Shown in pieces: positions 13,519-26,100 of a DNA stretch of 64,000 nt (position 1 is its first letter; each line of letters starts with the position of its first letter). The notes beneath the pieces are model-generated. The model was not told where the DNA came from. It was given only the letters and a program-made list of their open reading frames with translations, and did not search any database. The stretch is from positions 255,501 to 319,500 of the forward strand of contig OY821741.1 of assembly GCA_963682055.1 (NCBI GenBank), in the 5' to 3' direction. The DNA comes from Primula veris (taxonomy: Eukaryota > Streptophyta > Magnoliopsida > Ericales > Primulaceae). The translations under genes were made by a program, and so were the position numbers.

Positions 13519-14033
13519 TTATGCATAGGGTGTTTGGTCATCACTCATTATCAACCAGCTCTCTTCTTCTTCTTTTTTATGTTTTTCCATCAAAACCTCT
13601 TCTTTTGTTCTTGGAATGTGTTTTTTTGTTCCACCACTTTTGAGACTTTTATTATATGCAAAAATGATTGAGAAAGAATAACATTAATGAAGATAGTCAG
13701 TCGTCTTTATTATCTTGACTTAATTGAAGAATTCTTGGAATGATATTGTGGATAGTGGAAAATAATATATATTCCAGTAAATTTAACGTTTACATGAATA
13801 TTATTCAAAACTCAAATATATATATCATAGTACTACTAGTAAATACTGTTGGCTTTATAAGTTTTAACTAACTTCGTGTTAAAGAATTGAAGTTTCCCAG
13901 CAAATTTTGGTGTTAGTTTTAGCTTTGCTATGATACATATATAAGAGAGTAACCAAAATGAAACCATTGACAATCAAGTTGGAGAAATCATATATTATTT
14001 TTTTATTTGCTTGTGAATATATAACTCGACACG
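13519..14033. other. 3' flank of the HIPP gene
   Basis: AT-rich and non-coding, with the HIPP 3' UTR at its left end. Nothing else was recognised before the CACTA element. Confidence 0.6.
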
Positions 14034-14226
14034 CACTACAAAATAATGTTTGATTTAGTGAGAGTCAAAAACTGTCACAAGCCTGTCGCTAATTTAAAAA
14101 GCTGTCACAAATCTGTCGCAAATTGACTAAACTGTCACAAAACCGTCACAAAAACCGTCGCTAATAAGCTCGTAACAAAAAATACCGTCACTAATCCCGT
14201 CGTTATTTAAGTATTTTTTTATAGTG
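14034..14226. mobile_element. CACTA-type MITE, 193 bp, TSD ACG
   Basis: It starts CACTACAAAATAATG and ends TATTTTTTTATAGTG, the terminal CACTA/TAGTG pair of the En/Spm (CACTA) superfamily. The 3-bp target duplication ACG is present at 14031-14033 and 14227-14229. Inside are clustered short subterminal-like words such as CTGTCACAA, CTGTCGCAA and CCGTCGCTAA, as expected of CACTA transposase-binding repeats. There is no coding capacity, so movement would need a transposase elsewhere in the genome. Confidence 0.88.
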
Positions 14227-14509
14227 ACGTATAATCTTTGGATAATCTCAAATCTCTGCCCAACGTATTTGACTTAAAATCAACATTCTTTCAATTCTCA
14301 TACTATTATGTTCATATCTGAATGCTAATAACTTACTCATTCTGTTACATTTTAATAGTACTATATAAAACCACGCGTAAATTTGACTATGATGAAAATC
14401 AAGTTATTAACGGTGGTGATCATTAATTAATACAACAAGCTTATATAAGGTTCACTAATACTCTATGAATCAATTAATAAGTTGCCAGATAGACTAAAGC
14501 AAAAAAAAA

Positions 14510-15045
14510 ATTAAAAATAGGATTAGTGCAAGTTAATCGATGTGAGCTATGCCAAAATTGTTTGGAGACTCGAGATCATCTATTCTTTAATTGTTGGTTC
14601 TCAAGAAGAGTGTGGTCTTGCGTGCTTAGAAAATCCGGGTTTGTGATCTCCGAGGGTCCGTGGAACCATTGGGTAAAATGGGCCGCTACCCGGAATAGAA
14701 GGAAAATCTGTAGCCGCGGCGATAGGGGGATACTACTTGCGGTCACAGTGTATTGTATTTAGAAAGAGAGGAACGCAAGAATCTACCGTGATGCTAAAAG
14801 TTCTCCCGAAAAAGTTATAAAGGATATCGAAGTACTGGTTGTGTAACAAGTCTTAATAGATTTAAAAATGTATTCCCGTATAATAGAAATAGATTTCTAT
14901 TTAATGTTTGGAAACTAGGTCCCCGATTTATGAGAGTTGCTTAGATTTTCTTCGATTTTGTTGTAGCTTTCGTGCATTGTTAACCTTAGTCTCTTAATAT
15001 ATGCTTACTATTACCACAAAAAAAAACATAAATACAAAAAAAAAA
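14510..15045 (+). mobile_element. 5'-truncated LINE, 3' end with zinc-binding RT tail
   Basis: The frame 14526-14762 encodes CELCQNCLETRDHLFFNC and then FSRRVW, the zf-RVT tail found at the end of plant L1-type reverse transcriptases. After a stop at 14760 the same frame continues with KERNARIYRDAKSSPEKV, so the copy is broken. Non-coding sequence follows, and then A-rich tracts near 15018-15045 that fit a decayed poly-A tail. Everything upstream (endonuclease and RT core) is missing. The left border near 14510 is approximate; no target duplication was found by eye. Confidence 0.75.
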
Positions 15046-16900
15046 ATCTCATTTATGAGAATAAAAACATTGACGTGCACCAATCGAGCCATCAAAAGTG
15101 GAACACGACTAGGTGTGTTGTGCTGACTTGAAGCGACATGGGAGGCCGGTAAGAATTCCGACGTAGACTAGCCTAAGAAAACGTCATTTGGGTGTCACGG
15201 ATAAACCTGAACTAATCATACCAATCAAATTGAACAACCTAAAGAATCAACCATATAAACGGTTTGTACAGACCACACAGACATCAATAAAACAATATAT
15301 ACAACCTAGGATTGCGACTTTAATACTAATATGGAAGAGACAAAATCACCTCATGTATACACCTTATATGTGTAAAATGGAAAACATTTACCCAAAATCG
15401 TTTTATATGTGTAAAATGGAAAACATTTACCCAAAATCGTTTGAGACTTTGCTCGTACACACCATATCTATAATTTGACATATAGGTTTAAGAAAATAGG
15501 ACAACATACTAGACCACATGTCAACACACTATTATACTCGATCTAAGCAGGCCTACCATGCTCAAAATATGACAACATACTAGACCACATGTCAACGGAA
15601 GAGTCGAAACGTATAGGAGTACCATCTATGTTCGTAGTAATCAAGATCCAAACACACTGTTAAGCTCGATCTAAGCAGGCTTACCGGACTGCTACGCTCA
15701 AAATGCCGACATCTCAAAATCAAAAAAGACATGTGGCATGACCGGTCTAACACTCTTTTACAGCTAAGGCGCACAAAAAAAAAATTACGTCTTTTCAACT
15801 TAATTTATTGAACGATTTTTTTCCACTATAAGAAAAATAAAATAAAAATCTCTCAAAAGAAATATATATACACAAGACATTGTCTTTTTTTATATATAAC
15901 AGACAAATAGAAAAGATGAATTCTTACTTAAATATTTTGTCGTAGTTAAATTGAAATACAAACCATTTATCTATTGCAATAATAAATAAAAAAGATGTAT
16001 TTTAATTTACCCAATATTGTAAAAAGAATGAATTGGTTATTAACAAGAAAGGTATTAGACACGACTATATTTTGAGTGATCAATTGTTTGGACAAAAACT
16101 GTTATTTTAATGTATTTGTGGGAGTATATAATAATATAATGAAACTTTGGATGTAACAATAGAAAAAATGGAGAATATAATATTTAAAAAAGTTATAAAA
16201 ACAAAAAAAGATGGGCTAATTAGAAATAAAACGAAAGGTTTGTAATAAAGCTGAAGTGAGGTGTCATTTAAAACCCTCCCCCCATTTAGTTTATTTAATT
16301 TTAATTTATTTGGTTATAGAAAGTGGGGGGAATTACAAGCACAATACAATAGTATAATTAAAGGGTAGTAATAGTGATTATACAATAAAACAAAGTGGAT
16401 GGATTATATAATTGGATATTGGACATGTTTATATATTTAATTAATTAAATTATATAACTGGGGTTGCCTGTTTTTAGTGCAATAAGCTTTAAAGTTTAGC
16501 TAAGACTGTGGATGGGAACCAATAATCCTGGAAGAGGGTGGGAATGAGGAGAAACCGAGCCGCCTGGGGATGTAGATGTGAATGTGGAGTGCCGGGTTGA
16601 GAAATCATTTCCGCTTCTCCCCTTTAAAGTTCCTGGTTCCGTCCCTAAGCGCCGTGCCGTGGTTTCTTCTTAATTGCCATTAAGTGTTAGCTAGGGAGAA
16701 CCTTTTTCAACCTCGTTTAGTTTAGTGCTACTGCATAATACTACTACTATATACTATGCATATAATATAATATAATATAAGTTTACTCAAGTATATGTCC
16801 AGTTATTGATCGATATGTGAAATCAGTTTATTGAATGATATCCAAATAGGACTGAATTGACTGATCATCAAAATTATCACTAAATGATAACAATTTGTTT
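15046..16900. other. Repeat-rich spacer with small tandem duplications
   Basis: No gene recognised. A 39-bp unit is repeated twice at 15365-15442. ACAACATACTAGACCACATG occurs at 15501-15520 and again about 71 bp later, and CTCGATCTAAGCAGGC occurs twice (near 15537 and 15664), so this block is an assembly of overlapping duplications. The stretch near 16510-16660 is more GC-rich than its surroundings but shows no recognisable frame. Confidence 0.55.
15365..15442. repeat. 2 x 39-bp tandem repeat
   Basis: Two head-to-tail copies of a unit starting TATATGTGTAAAATGG. They are essentially identical. No function is visible. Confidence 0.85.
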
Positions 16901-17160
16901 TCTTGTTTATTAAAGAGTAATCTTCCATTAGTTACTTAAAGCTAACTTTTCATTAAATTTAGTTGGCATTTTAACTTTGAATCTCTCCACTTAAAGCTGA
17001 TTTGTTTCTGTTCAACATAAGATGTGTTTTTATTATTGTTTTTCTCACCTCTCATGAACTGAACTGAACTGAACTGACTAATGTTAGTGTTGTTTGTTCT
17101 GTAAATGTGTTATGAAACGGAACTGGTCTTCATAAGTAACTGTTGTCTAATATTGTACAG

Positions 17161-17260
17161 AGAGGTAATGTTTGAGAAGCAACTTAGCGGCCACAAAGTT
17201 GATCGGTCAATATGCGATTGGTTTTGGGAACAAGTAAATGCACAAGGATATTCTTTCAAG
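17161..17260 (+). other. Orphan exon-like block of 100 nt
   Basis: It is bounded by a good acceptor (TATTGTACAG) and a good donor (CAAG|GTAATA), and is open in one frame reading VMFEKQLSGHKVDRSICDWF and onward. The composition is protein-like and less AT-rich than the flank. It lies 1.7 kb before the BAH/Agenet gene. It could be a 5' exon of that gene, or a leftover of another gene. I do not recognise the peptide. Confidence 0.3.
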
Positions 17261-18965
17261 GTAATACAAACCCACATATATATAATTTGTTTATTATCTC
17301 TTTCATTTAGAACTTTCCAATACCTTACTTGTGTTTTTTTCTCGACAATAGCTTGTGCCTGTCATTACTAAATTATTTCTTGCACAACTTATGAAGCTCA
17401 AGACCTTTTGTTTTAGGAGGTCTAAGTTAGTGCCTAATATTGAAGCACTCTAGGGGTGATTAGTGGAGGGTCAGATCTATACATTGAGTAGTTAACAAAC
17501 GAAATAAAATCATTCTATTCTTGACGAATGCATTAGAGTGCTTTCATCTCTCATAGGCCACCTGAACTACATCCGAATTAATCACTCACCTTGTGTAGTT
17601 GCAACATATGGTTGAACGTTTTATCCTTATGACAACTTCTTGGAGTTCACAAGAACCAGCCGCTGAGGTACTTTTTAGGTCACTACCTTGATAATTGAAC
17701 ATCAATATACTTGTGGTTGTCTAGTAAGAATTAATTTTATTTCACGCCCACAACTAATGATCACATTCAAATAACTTTTTTCTAGCATCTCACCGATACC
17801 GGAATAGTTTCATCATCAACATTCTGAAATTGTTATCATTAGGCATTCAATTCAAATAGTGGTTTGTGTTCATATGCAAAATCTTCCAAGAATTTTAAAT
17901 ATTGGGCAAGTTATATTGGTCAAAGTTGTTGTCTTGCAATAAGAAAGTCTACCTTTTCATGATTCAAACTTTTTAGAATAATACCAGTATCTTTTTGCCC
18001 TAAGTTCCGGTCTGCAATTGTTTGTTGATAACATCCAAAGAAGTTTGGTAAACTTTTTTATTGGCATCTGCCATAAAGGTTGAGTAAGATGTTACTTGTT
18101 TTGTATGGTATAACCAGGTTTGGCCGCTAACACGTTACTTACTCTCACTCACAGAACTAGTCACTACTACCAACTGGCACATCTAATGCCCTTCTTTTTA
18201 CATGCTGAACTAGTATAGCAATTGACCACTTTGTTGTATGAACTCTTATAAATGCTTTTTGCCTTTGTTTAATTAAACTACGTTCCGACAATGGTCTAAT
18301 AAATGACATTTACATTGTTTTGTCCGCATATGGTCAATGGGTACGAATGAATATAACTTCCTTTTATTTATTAGACCCCATACATCTTCTCTCACATTCG
18401 AGATCTTTTCTCACAAACTTTTTCATCTTGCAAATCCGAAGAGTTAACTGATAGGAGATTTCAGTGAGTTTTCATGTGTTTCGTTGCTTGAGGTTAATTG
18501 CTTATATTTTTGTTGTCGCTCAGGTAGTATACATCAGAACGACACGTTTTCTTTATGTTCTGAATGTTAATTTTCGTTAAACAATTAAAGATCCTAAATT
18601 ATCCTTTTACTGTATGAATTATTTTTGGGAAGATTTTTCTGCTGTGAGGTTAAACCTTTGAACCTGATCATTCATGCCACTTAGATTCTCAGGTTATCCC
18701 CCTTTTTGTATAGCCTGGATTTTGTATATCATTTCGTATCAGTGAATCATATATATTATTGAAGTGTAAAATGAATTAAGTGCTTATTTTTACCTATCTG
18801 TCCTATTATGCTAATTTTTTGATTCAATGGCAATAAGCTTATCTCGTGTTTTCCTTTTGTTGGTTACTCTCCAGTTATCACGTCAAACTGCTAACGTACT
18901 AGTTTCAAAATCCATGTTATTGTATTTCAAAACACTCATGTTTTAATAGGTTTGACAACCACTGA
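17261..18965. other. Non-coding stretch before the BAH/Agenet gene
   Basis: 1.7 kb with no recognisable exon. It could be a long 5' intron or a promoter region. I searched for the N-terminal region usually found in relatives of the next gene and could not find it here. Confidence 0.4.
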
Positions 18966-21043
18966 ATGGGATCGCAGAAGCAGTCGGTTGTTGATGTCGG
19001 CGACTTTAGTTCCTCTATACCAGATAACATGGTATTTTGTATTTTAATTTTTATAACATAGAATTCAAGGGTTACATTGTGTGCCTTGCCTATATTAATA
19101 TATTTATTTCAGAAGTGCTTCACCAGGAAATTGAAAAGCCAAGGTTCAGGAATTGTATTGTCAGGGACAGGTACCACTTGTTCCAAACAGATTAGTCATT
19201 ACACAGCTTTTCGGAGAAATGAAATCACCATACCTGTGAGCATCACCAAATCGAGAATATTCTTTCAGTAATTTTCTGATCTTAAACAACTTCTTATAAT
19301 ATATTTTTTGGTATTTTCTCCTTCACTTTCAGGTGCACTCGTTTGTTTATGTCATGGCAGAAGGCGGTGGTCATTATGTGGGCTACCTGATAGATTTATA
19401 TGCAGACAAAAGAGGCAACAAAAGGGCAAATGTAATGTGCTTTCAACACAATCGGGAACTAAAAAGTGTAATACCCGATCTAAGATATGACCCGAGAGAA
19501 ATTTTCATGACACCTCATGTCCAGTCTATCAGTGTAGATTGCATCGAGGGTATTGCTATAGTTTTGAAACCTATACATTATGAGAAATGTTTGGATGTAG
19601 TTTCACTCACCGTATCTACCCAAGTTCATGTGTGCTCTCGGCAGATAGTAAACAATAAGGCCATACCCTTCTATGTAGATGCGTTGCATGGGTATACTTA
19701 TCAACCAATCCTTGCTTCTATAGATTCGCCTCATAGACTCGAGACTCCAGTTTACAACACCCAAGTTGAAAACTTGAACCCTAGAAAACAGATGATGAAA
19801 AGAGAGCCACCTGTCAATAGGTTGAAGATCAATATTAGAAATGGGGGAGATACCAGTTTTGACCCTGTTCAGAGTGAGGCCCCAAGTCATGTACGTTTCA
19901 CGGTTGGCGAAAAGATAGAGGTGCTCAGCCAAGATAGTGGGACGAGTGGATGTTGGTTTAGGTGTAAAGTATTGAAGGCATCACCAAAGGTTTTCAGGGT
20001 TCAATATGTTGATATTTTGGATGCTGATGATATAACCAATCTCGAGGTATATGTTACCATGTAATCAAAATATCTAGCTGTTACATATGCATTTATGTTT
20101 ACCTAGAATTGAAATTGAGTATTTTCCCATCTTATGTTTCTTGTATTAGCTGATTGAAACTATGAATGTCACTGTGGAGAATGTATGCTGACGTTTGTGC
20201 TAGTCACACTAGGCAGTTTATGTGTTTGATAAATTCTTAACGAACTCTTCCTCTGTAAGCTTTTGAGACAGAGCTTTGAAAAACTATGTTTAAAATACAA
20301 CTATATCCTCACTTGTTTGTATATAGGATATAAAATATTAATCAAGGTATATGATGAACCTTAGCTTATCGACAGTATTTAGCTTTTTTCAGTTTAAGGT
20401 TCTTTTTTACTTATTAATAATTAGTATTTCATTTCACTCGACCTCCTTTAGAACGAAATCCTGGATATGCCACTGCTAAAAGGTTAGTAGTTGGCAGACA
20501 TGAGAAACATTTTTCTTTTCTAAATTGTAGGAACACATTTCTGCTTACCAATTGGCGGCTCCTGACAAACTTGGGATGAGATACTCGGGTCGTCCAACGA
20601 TCCGGCCATACCCTCCTCAGAAGGATGATAGTTCTGTTGTAGTAGAAAATAAAAACTATTATGAGATCGGGTGTGCAGTTGATGCGTGGTGGTGTGATGG
20701 CTGGTGGGAGGGTTTCGTAATTGGACAATCTGAAACTGATGAAACCCTTCAAGTCTATTTTCCTGGTACATCTCTTTTGTTCCTTTCTTTGAAATGCAGT
20801 TGTAACTAGAAAATTATTGTGTAAGCAATGTTCCGTATCACATTGTGGCTAACTAGTGTTTCTCCCCTATTTAATTTAGGTGAGAAACGAACGCTGACAA
20901 TGGAAAGTAAGGACCTGAGGATCTCAAGGGATTGGATTGGTCACAAGTGGGTTGATCTAGTAATGGTTAACAAGGAAATATTGACTTGCATATCTGCTGG
21001 GCACAAAACGGTGAGCAACAAACTTGGAGCAGTTGAGAAATAA
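18966..21043 (+). CDS. BAH + Agenet domain chromatin reader (At1g68580-like), 433 aa
   Basis: Likely nuclear histone-mark reader of the plant BAH/Agenet group. Exons are 18966-19031, 19113-19235, 19333-20046, 20531-20765 and 20880-21043, summing to 1302 nt with correct phases. The BAH domain covers about residues 50-160 ([48 protein letters not shown]). The first Agenet/Tudor-like unit is about residues 245-310 ([33 protein letters not shown]). The second, about 345-415, has [19 protein letters not shown] and [13 protein letters not shown]. The linking segment [19 protein letters not shown] is typical of this subfamily. Relatives carry a longer N-terminal region before the BAH domain; here only 22 residues precede it, so the copy may be shortened or may have unseen 5' exons. 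The third intron ends with a TE-like tip near 20455-20475. Confidence 0.8.
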
Positions 21044-22480
21044 CGTGGCAATGACTAATTTGATGGAACCGCTTAAAACTGGTGATGGAGATAATAGCAA
21101 GGCAGACAGTAAGCAGTCTATTTAGTAGATAACTGATAATGTTGCATCTGCTTGGACTAGATCCATGAAAAGAAGTCTCTCCGGTGTTTTTGCATATATT
21201 CTGCTTTGAAAGGAAGATTGTTCTGGTGATTTTGCTTGGAAAGGTAATATAGAAAATTCTTCTATATAAAAAATAAAAATAAAAATGAGATGTATAAGGA
21301 GTTGATATTATTTGGGCAGTGTCTTAAGAGCTCAGACAACTCTGTTTCTGACTCATTATTCCTTTCAAAATATTGCATTTTGATCGTTTGAATTAATTTG
21401 AGTATTAGAGAGCTATTGTTTTGGTATAATTTACATGAAGTGGTACTTTCTTTTTGGACAACAATATGTGAATGAGTTTGTTGTGGTATATCTTTCCCTG
21501 AATGAATAGTGGAGGTCATAAAGAAGCAACTTTATATCACTAGCTTTTGAGCAGATGTGTTGATAATATGCTTACATAGTTACATGTTTTACAAACTACT
21601 TACTGCTTGTGTTAACGCGAGACGTTTTCAGATGCAAGCTAGCTAGTTGTCATTTTCTTTGCTACTCCACTACTCCTGACCAAAGTTGGATAAATATGTT
21701 TCTGTGTTTCTTAAAATATCAAGCAAACAAGTCATTGTTGTGTGAACTGTAAAAAAAAAAGCCCAGTACTAGCTACTGTATCACAAAACAAAACAAACAG
21801 AAATGTATCTTCATTATGTTCCGAAATCTGGAAGTCTGTTGTTGTTTAATTGTTTGTCATCAAGATCATAAACCATGGCAATTCGGCCACATTCAATTTT
21901 TATCATCAGAAATCTGAAGTATCCGATATGTATAAACCATGTTCTTTAATCACACACTTATTCACGCCTTCATTAATTCTCATGTGGTGTTAGGCGCTTT
22001 GGTCCTTGTACAGTCATGTAAAAATGAATAATGATGGTTGCCATTTTAGAAAATGAAGTTGCTAGACATGTCTTTCTGAGATATACTATAAAATATTTCC
22101 ATCTTAAATAAAACTATTGATTCTTACACAAATGCAAAAAAAAAAAAAAAAAAAAAATGTAATACTCGGGCAACAGAGAGGCGCTGAAAACCAACATATA
22201 TTCATTTAATTAGTTACTCCCTGGCATCAATTCACATTTACAGAAACATTTCCATCTCCAGATCATAATTCAAGGGGTTCAGTTATTTTGGAAATACAAT
22301 GTTATCATAGCATACAATGAGTGAGCAGTACAAATATCAAAGGACAGAAGATTATCAAAAAGTAAAAACAAAATTTTAAAAAAAGTTGGGCTACATGAGA
22401 AATGAGAATCCTAAAAAATGAAGCACAAAGGAAACAGTAGGGACGAATGAGAGAAGACAAAATATGTATATTCATCAAAA
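21044..22480. other. Spacer between BAH/Agenet gene and MYB-CC gene
   Basis: The two genes converge. The stretch holds 3' UTR-like sequence and a poly-A run of about 20 near 22137-22157 (possibly a retroposed tail, with no body recognised). No gene seen. Confidence 0.6.
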
Positions 22481-25372
22481 CTAATCCCCATCATCAAAGA
22501 AATTTCTCGAATGTTGTTGATACAAAGGTGGGCTTAAGTTTGACTCCAGTATTTGCTGTGCAAACACCATATCTGCCGATTTAGTAGCAACATGAGCATG
22601 ATCATCATCATCATCATCATATGAAGCATTTATAATATTTTCGCTCTCCAAAATGCTCAACCGTAGCTTCTTTGCTGACCTCTTTGATGAAAAGAAGTCG
22701 TGGCAACTAGAATCTGGTGTAAGCGGCTCAGACGGTGATTCTTCATCACCATCATTATTCGTATGATCAACCACAGAAGAAGTAACATTTCTGGTTGGAA
22801 TATAATATTCTTCTTTATTATCTTTCTTCTTGTCCGCAAATAATAATGGTGTTGGAACAGGAGGTGGAGTTGCTGGATCGTTAGTAGCAGCCTTATTATT
22901 GTTGTTAGACTCTCGGCACTTGTCACCCCCAGCTGCTACCGCCCCTGACGGCACCTCTGAGATAACGCCACTAAGGCGCTGTTGCTCTTCAACTATTTTC
23001 TTCAAATACTTTCCCTGCGCTTCTATTCTCAACTGTAGCTGTCTTTGCACCTGCCAAATTTTTTTAAATAAACAGATCACGACAAACAATGAGGTTGAAA
23101 CTCTTTTGCGAAGGAAAAATACTGATTTTCATGCCTAAATGTTTTAGGCCAATTAACCTACAGAGCAAACAAACAACAATATAATTTTTTCCTATTTGAT
23201 CACCACATGTTTTTAGTTCCCACAGCCAAATATCAACCGAGACTCTTTCTTTCTCCCCGTTTTTTTATCCTCTTAATTCTGTCACCAACCATATCCGGAG
23301 CATGTTCTTTGAACACCCCGCCTCTAACTAAAAGTGTATTTTCACACGTCACTATGCAGTTGAAGTAGGAAATTTCAATACAATACTCAAGAATAACTTA
23401 AGGAGTGCCAATCGAGATAAAAATGGAGTGTGTGTGGATGTAAGGATCACACGGTTATTCATACGACAGAATCCACTTACCCACCATCACAGTAAATAAT
23501 TACCACCAGTACATCTTAAACCCTCAGTTATCTAATCCATTAATAGCTTTTATAAGAATCTACTTGAGTACAATCTTAATGTATAGAAAGGTCAATCCTA
23601 TACATAAAACCTACGAAATTTAAAAATGCTCCAACTTAAAAAAAAGAACACATCAGAAAAAAAATAAACGGGGACATTATATACCTCCAATTGCTCATGC
23701 AGTCGTTTCTGTACCTCCATCTGCAGCTTGAGTGCTTCATTTATTTGCATTCCTCTTGTAAATGGAAAGATAAAAAAGAAAGAACTTGGATCAACTAGTG
23801 TACAGATTAAAATTCTACTACAAGAAAATACATATTCATCTAGAACGAGATTGGTTGAGATTTTTAAAGGGTGCCCTGTAAACCTCTCGAGATTACGAGT
23901 TATAGAATTACACCACAAAACCTGTTTTCTAGAACAAGATAAATTGAGATTTGTAAAGAGAAACCTCTCGAAATTATGAGTTGTCGAAATACACCACAAA
24001 ACCTGTTTTCTAGAACAAGATAAATTGAGATTTGTAAAGAGAAACCTCTCGAAATTATGAGTTGTAGAAATACACCACAAACTTTTCTAGTTGGTTAAAG
24101 AGGTGATTATACATACAGTCCTTAAGCAACTAAACGTGGGTCATGGGTATCAAATCAGTAGAAAATGTGTGTACCATTCTCGTCTACAAAGACTACCTAC
24201 TTCTACACAATTTCTACTTCTTCAGCTTATACATTTTATAAATTCGATTTTGCAAAATATTAGAAAAGGAAAAATGTTTCATAAGTATTTGGGTTTAAAC
24301 ATTGGAGAAAAATTTGAAAACAAAGATTTCACATAACAGTCAGGAGAAGGTTGAGTGCAAGAAACTTAAAAGGGTGGAGAAGTAGTTACGATGAACCATC
24401 CATAGTAGAAAGAACATCAGCAGCAGCTTCTTCTTTGTTGTCCCCTTTTTTGGCTAAACATGAAAAATGTAAAAAAGCAGGGGTATTAAACAAAGAGATT
24501 GAAAATGATGTAGACATATAGATTGACATGATATACTAACCATAAAGTGAAGTAGTAGTAATTTTGTAGTTAACCATAAAAAAAAAAAAGAGTTAAAAGA
24601 ATATACTAACCATCAGATGAAGAGTCTGGCAGATATTTAGCGAGTCGGTATTTCTAGATTCATAAAAAATAGAGAAATAAATGGAAAATAGTAAGAAATG
24701 GTGTGAGATTGAGAAATTTACATGGGTAGGTTCAGGTTCAGGTTCAGGTTAAACCAAATGTAATGTAATAAATAATATAAATGTAAATAAATGTAATAAA
24801 TAAAAAACCTGAAGATGGCTTTTGACATGGTAAATAGTGAGACCTTGTACACACATTGCTCTTAGTACACCTTTCGGTGTAGCACCTGAAAACGACAAAT
24901 AATGAATAATAAAACTCGGTGATGGGGGGGGTAATGTGATGATATAGAAAAAAAGGAAGAGAGTAATGTGTGTGTGTGTGTGTGGGTGGAAAGAAAGGTA
25001 ACATGTTTTTACTACTAGTTAAGTTTAGCCGGTGTGTAAATAAACAAACTAGAGTAGTGTTATACTACATGCTCAACACTGAACCGTTATGTATAACACA
25101 TATATATATATATATAATTTTGAATGATTAGAGGATAAAGTTAATGAATAAAGTAGGGGGGGGGATGAAATGAGTTAAGGATAAAGAAAGAAAGTAGTGA
25201 ACTGACGATCAGGGCCACCGAGTTGAGAGACACAATCGATGAAACGTTGATGAAGTTGGTGTGTCCAACGCAAACGCTTCTTATTATTATTATTATTATT
25301 ATTATTAGAAGCTGTAGTAGTAGTAATGTTGTTATCGATGAGGTCAGCTGCTGCTAGATCATCGGGATCCAT
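22481..25372 (-). CDS. MYB-CC transcription factor, PHL7-like, 6 exons, 329 aa
   Basis: GARP/MYB-CC factor of the PHR1-like family, nuclear and DNA-binding; several relatives act in phosphate-starvation signalling. Exons: 25207-25372, 24809-24885, 24611-24653, 24390-24453, 23685-23754 and 22481-23050, summing to 990 nt. The MYB domain, residues about 33-88, has RLRWTHQLHQRFIDCVSQLG, then GVLRAMCVQGLTIYHVKSHL and KYRLAKYLPDSSSDG. The coiled coil plus LHEQLE motif (GMQINEALKLQMEVQKRLHE, then QLQLRIEAQGKYLKK) defines MYB-CC. An N-terminal run of eight Asn is encoded by a (TTA)n microsatellite, and a C-terminal run of six Asp by (ATC)n, so allele lengths may vary. The acidic, Ser/Asp-rich tail could be an activation region (inference). 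Intron 4 carries an 81-bp tandem repeat. Confidence 0.92.
23838..24085. repeat. 81-bp tandem repeat in intron 4 of the MYB-CC gene
   Basis: Two near-identical copies and one decayed copy. CCTGTTTTCTAGAACAAGAT recurs at 23921 and 24002, a period of 81 bp, which is 27 codons. On the minus strand the array is open in one frame, reading CISTTHNFERFLFTNLNLSC in each good copy, and the frame runs on into exon 5. Confidence 0.85.
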
Positions 25373-25824
25373 ATATATATATATATTTTAATAGAATGTT
25401 GGGGTTTAGGGGGGTTTTGTTTTTATAAAAAAAAGGAAGCCTGGTTAATAATGAATAATAAGAATGAATGGGGGGTGTTGTAGTTAATATGTTAATAATT
25501 CAGGGTGTGTTTTGCTTGATCATCATCATCATCATCATCACCACACACACCTACAACACCTACAACAACAACAACAACAACAAGAACAACAACAATAATA
25601 ACAGTTAATAAAATAGAAAAAGAGTATAAAATAAAGAAGATGAAGAGAGTAACATTGATTTGATTTGATTTGATGATATGGAGAAGGGGCAATTAATTAA
25701 TTAATTAATTAAATATTAATACTCTCATAAATATAATCAAAACCCTAAACCCACTACTACTACTACTACTAAATACCCCATTTTAATTAATTATCAAACT
25801 GAATCACACACAAATCACACACAC

Positions 25825-25855
<31 letters not shown>

Positions 25856-26039
25856 GTAGTCCAGTAAATAAGTAGGAGTCAGTAGTACACACACATATAT
25901 ATATAATAATAATTATTATTATTATTTAGGCTAAATAATCAGAAACGGAGAGATAGATAGATAGATAGAGAGAGACTCACGATTATTCTCTCTCTCTCTC
26001 TCTCTGGATTTCAACCCTTCTTCTTCTTCTTCTTCGCCG

Positions 26040-26074
<35 letters not shown>

Positions 26075-26100
26075 ATATATGTGAGAGAGATAGATATGAA
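25373..26100 (-). promoter_or_regulatory. Promoter/5' UTR region of the MYB-CC gene, rich in CT/GA repeats
   Basis: Upstream of the MYB-CC start on the minus strand. It holds (CT)n blocks at about 25987-26004 and 26043-26071, (TTC)n at 26019-26034, (TAGA)n near 25954-25968, (AT)n at 25829-25855, and an ATC/ACA-rich stretch at 25520-25600. Read on the gene strand, the CT blocks become GA repeats, common in plant core promoters and leaders. No transcription start can be fixed. Confidence 0.45.

Noticed and set aside
14526..14762. Open frame of 78 codons that could be called a small zinc protein gene
   Set aside because: The CxxC...H...C pattern and the FSRRVW word are the zf-RVT tail of LINE elements, and coding similarity continues past the stop. 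It is a retroelement fragment.
22137..22157. Poly-A run as the tail of a processed pseudogene or SINE
   Set aside because: No retroposed body or target-site duplication could be recognised beside it.
23598..24080. 160-codon minus-strand open frame as a separate gene
   Set aside because: It is an intronic tandem repeat plus exon 5 of the MYB-CC gene. Kept only as a repeat and as a finding about possible alternative transcripts.
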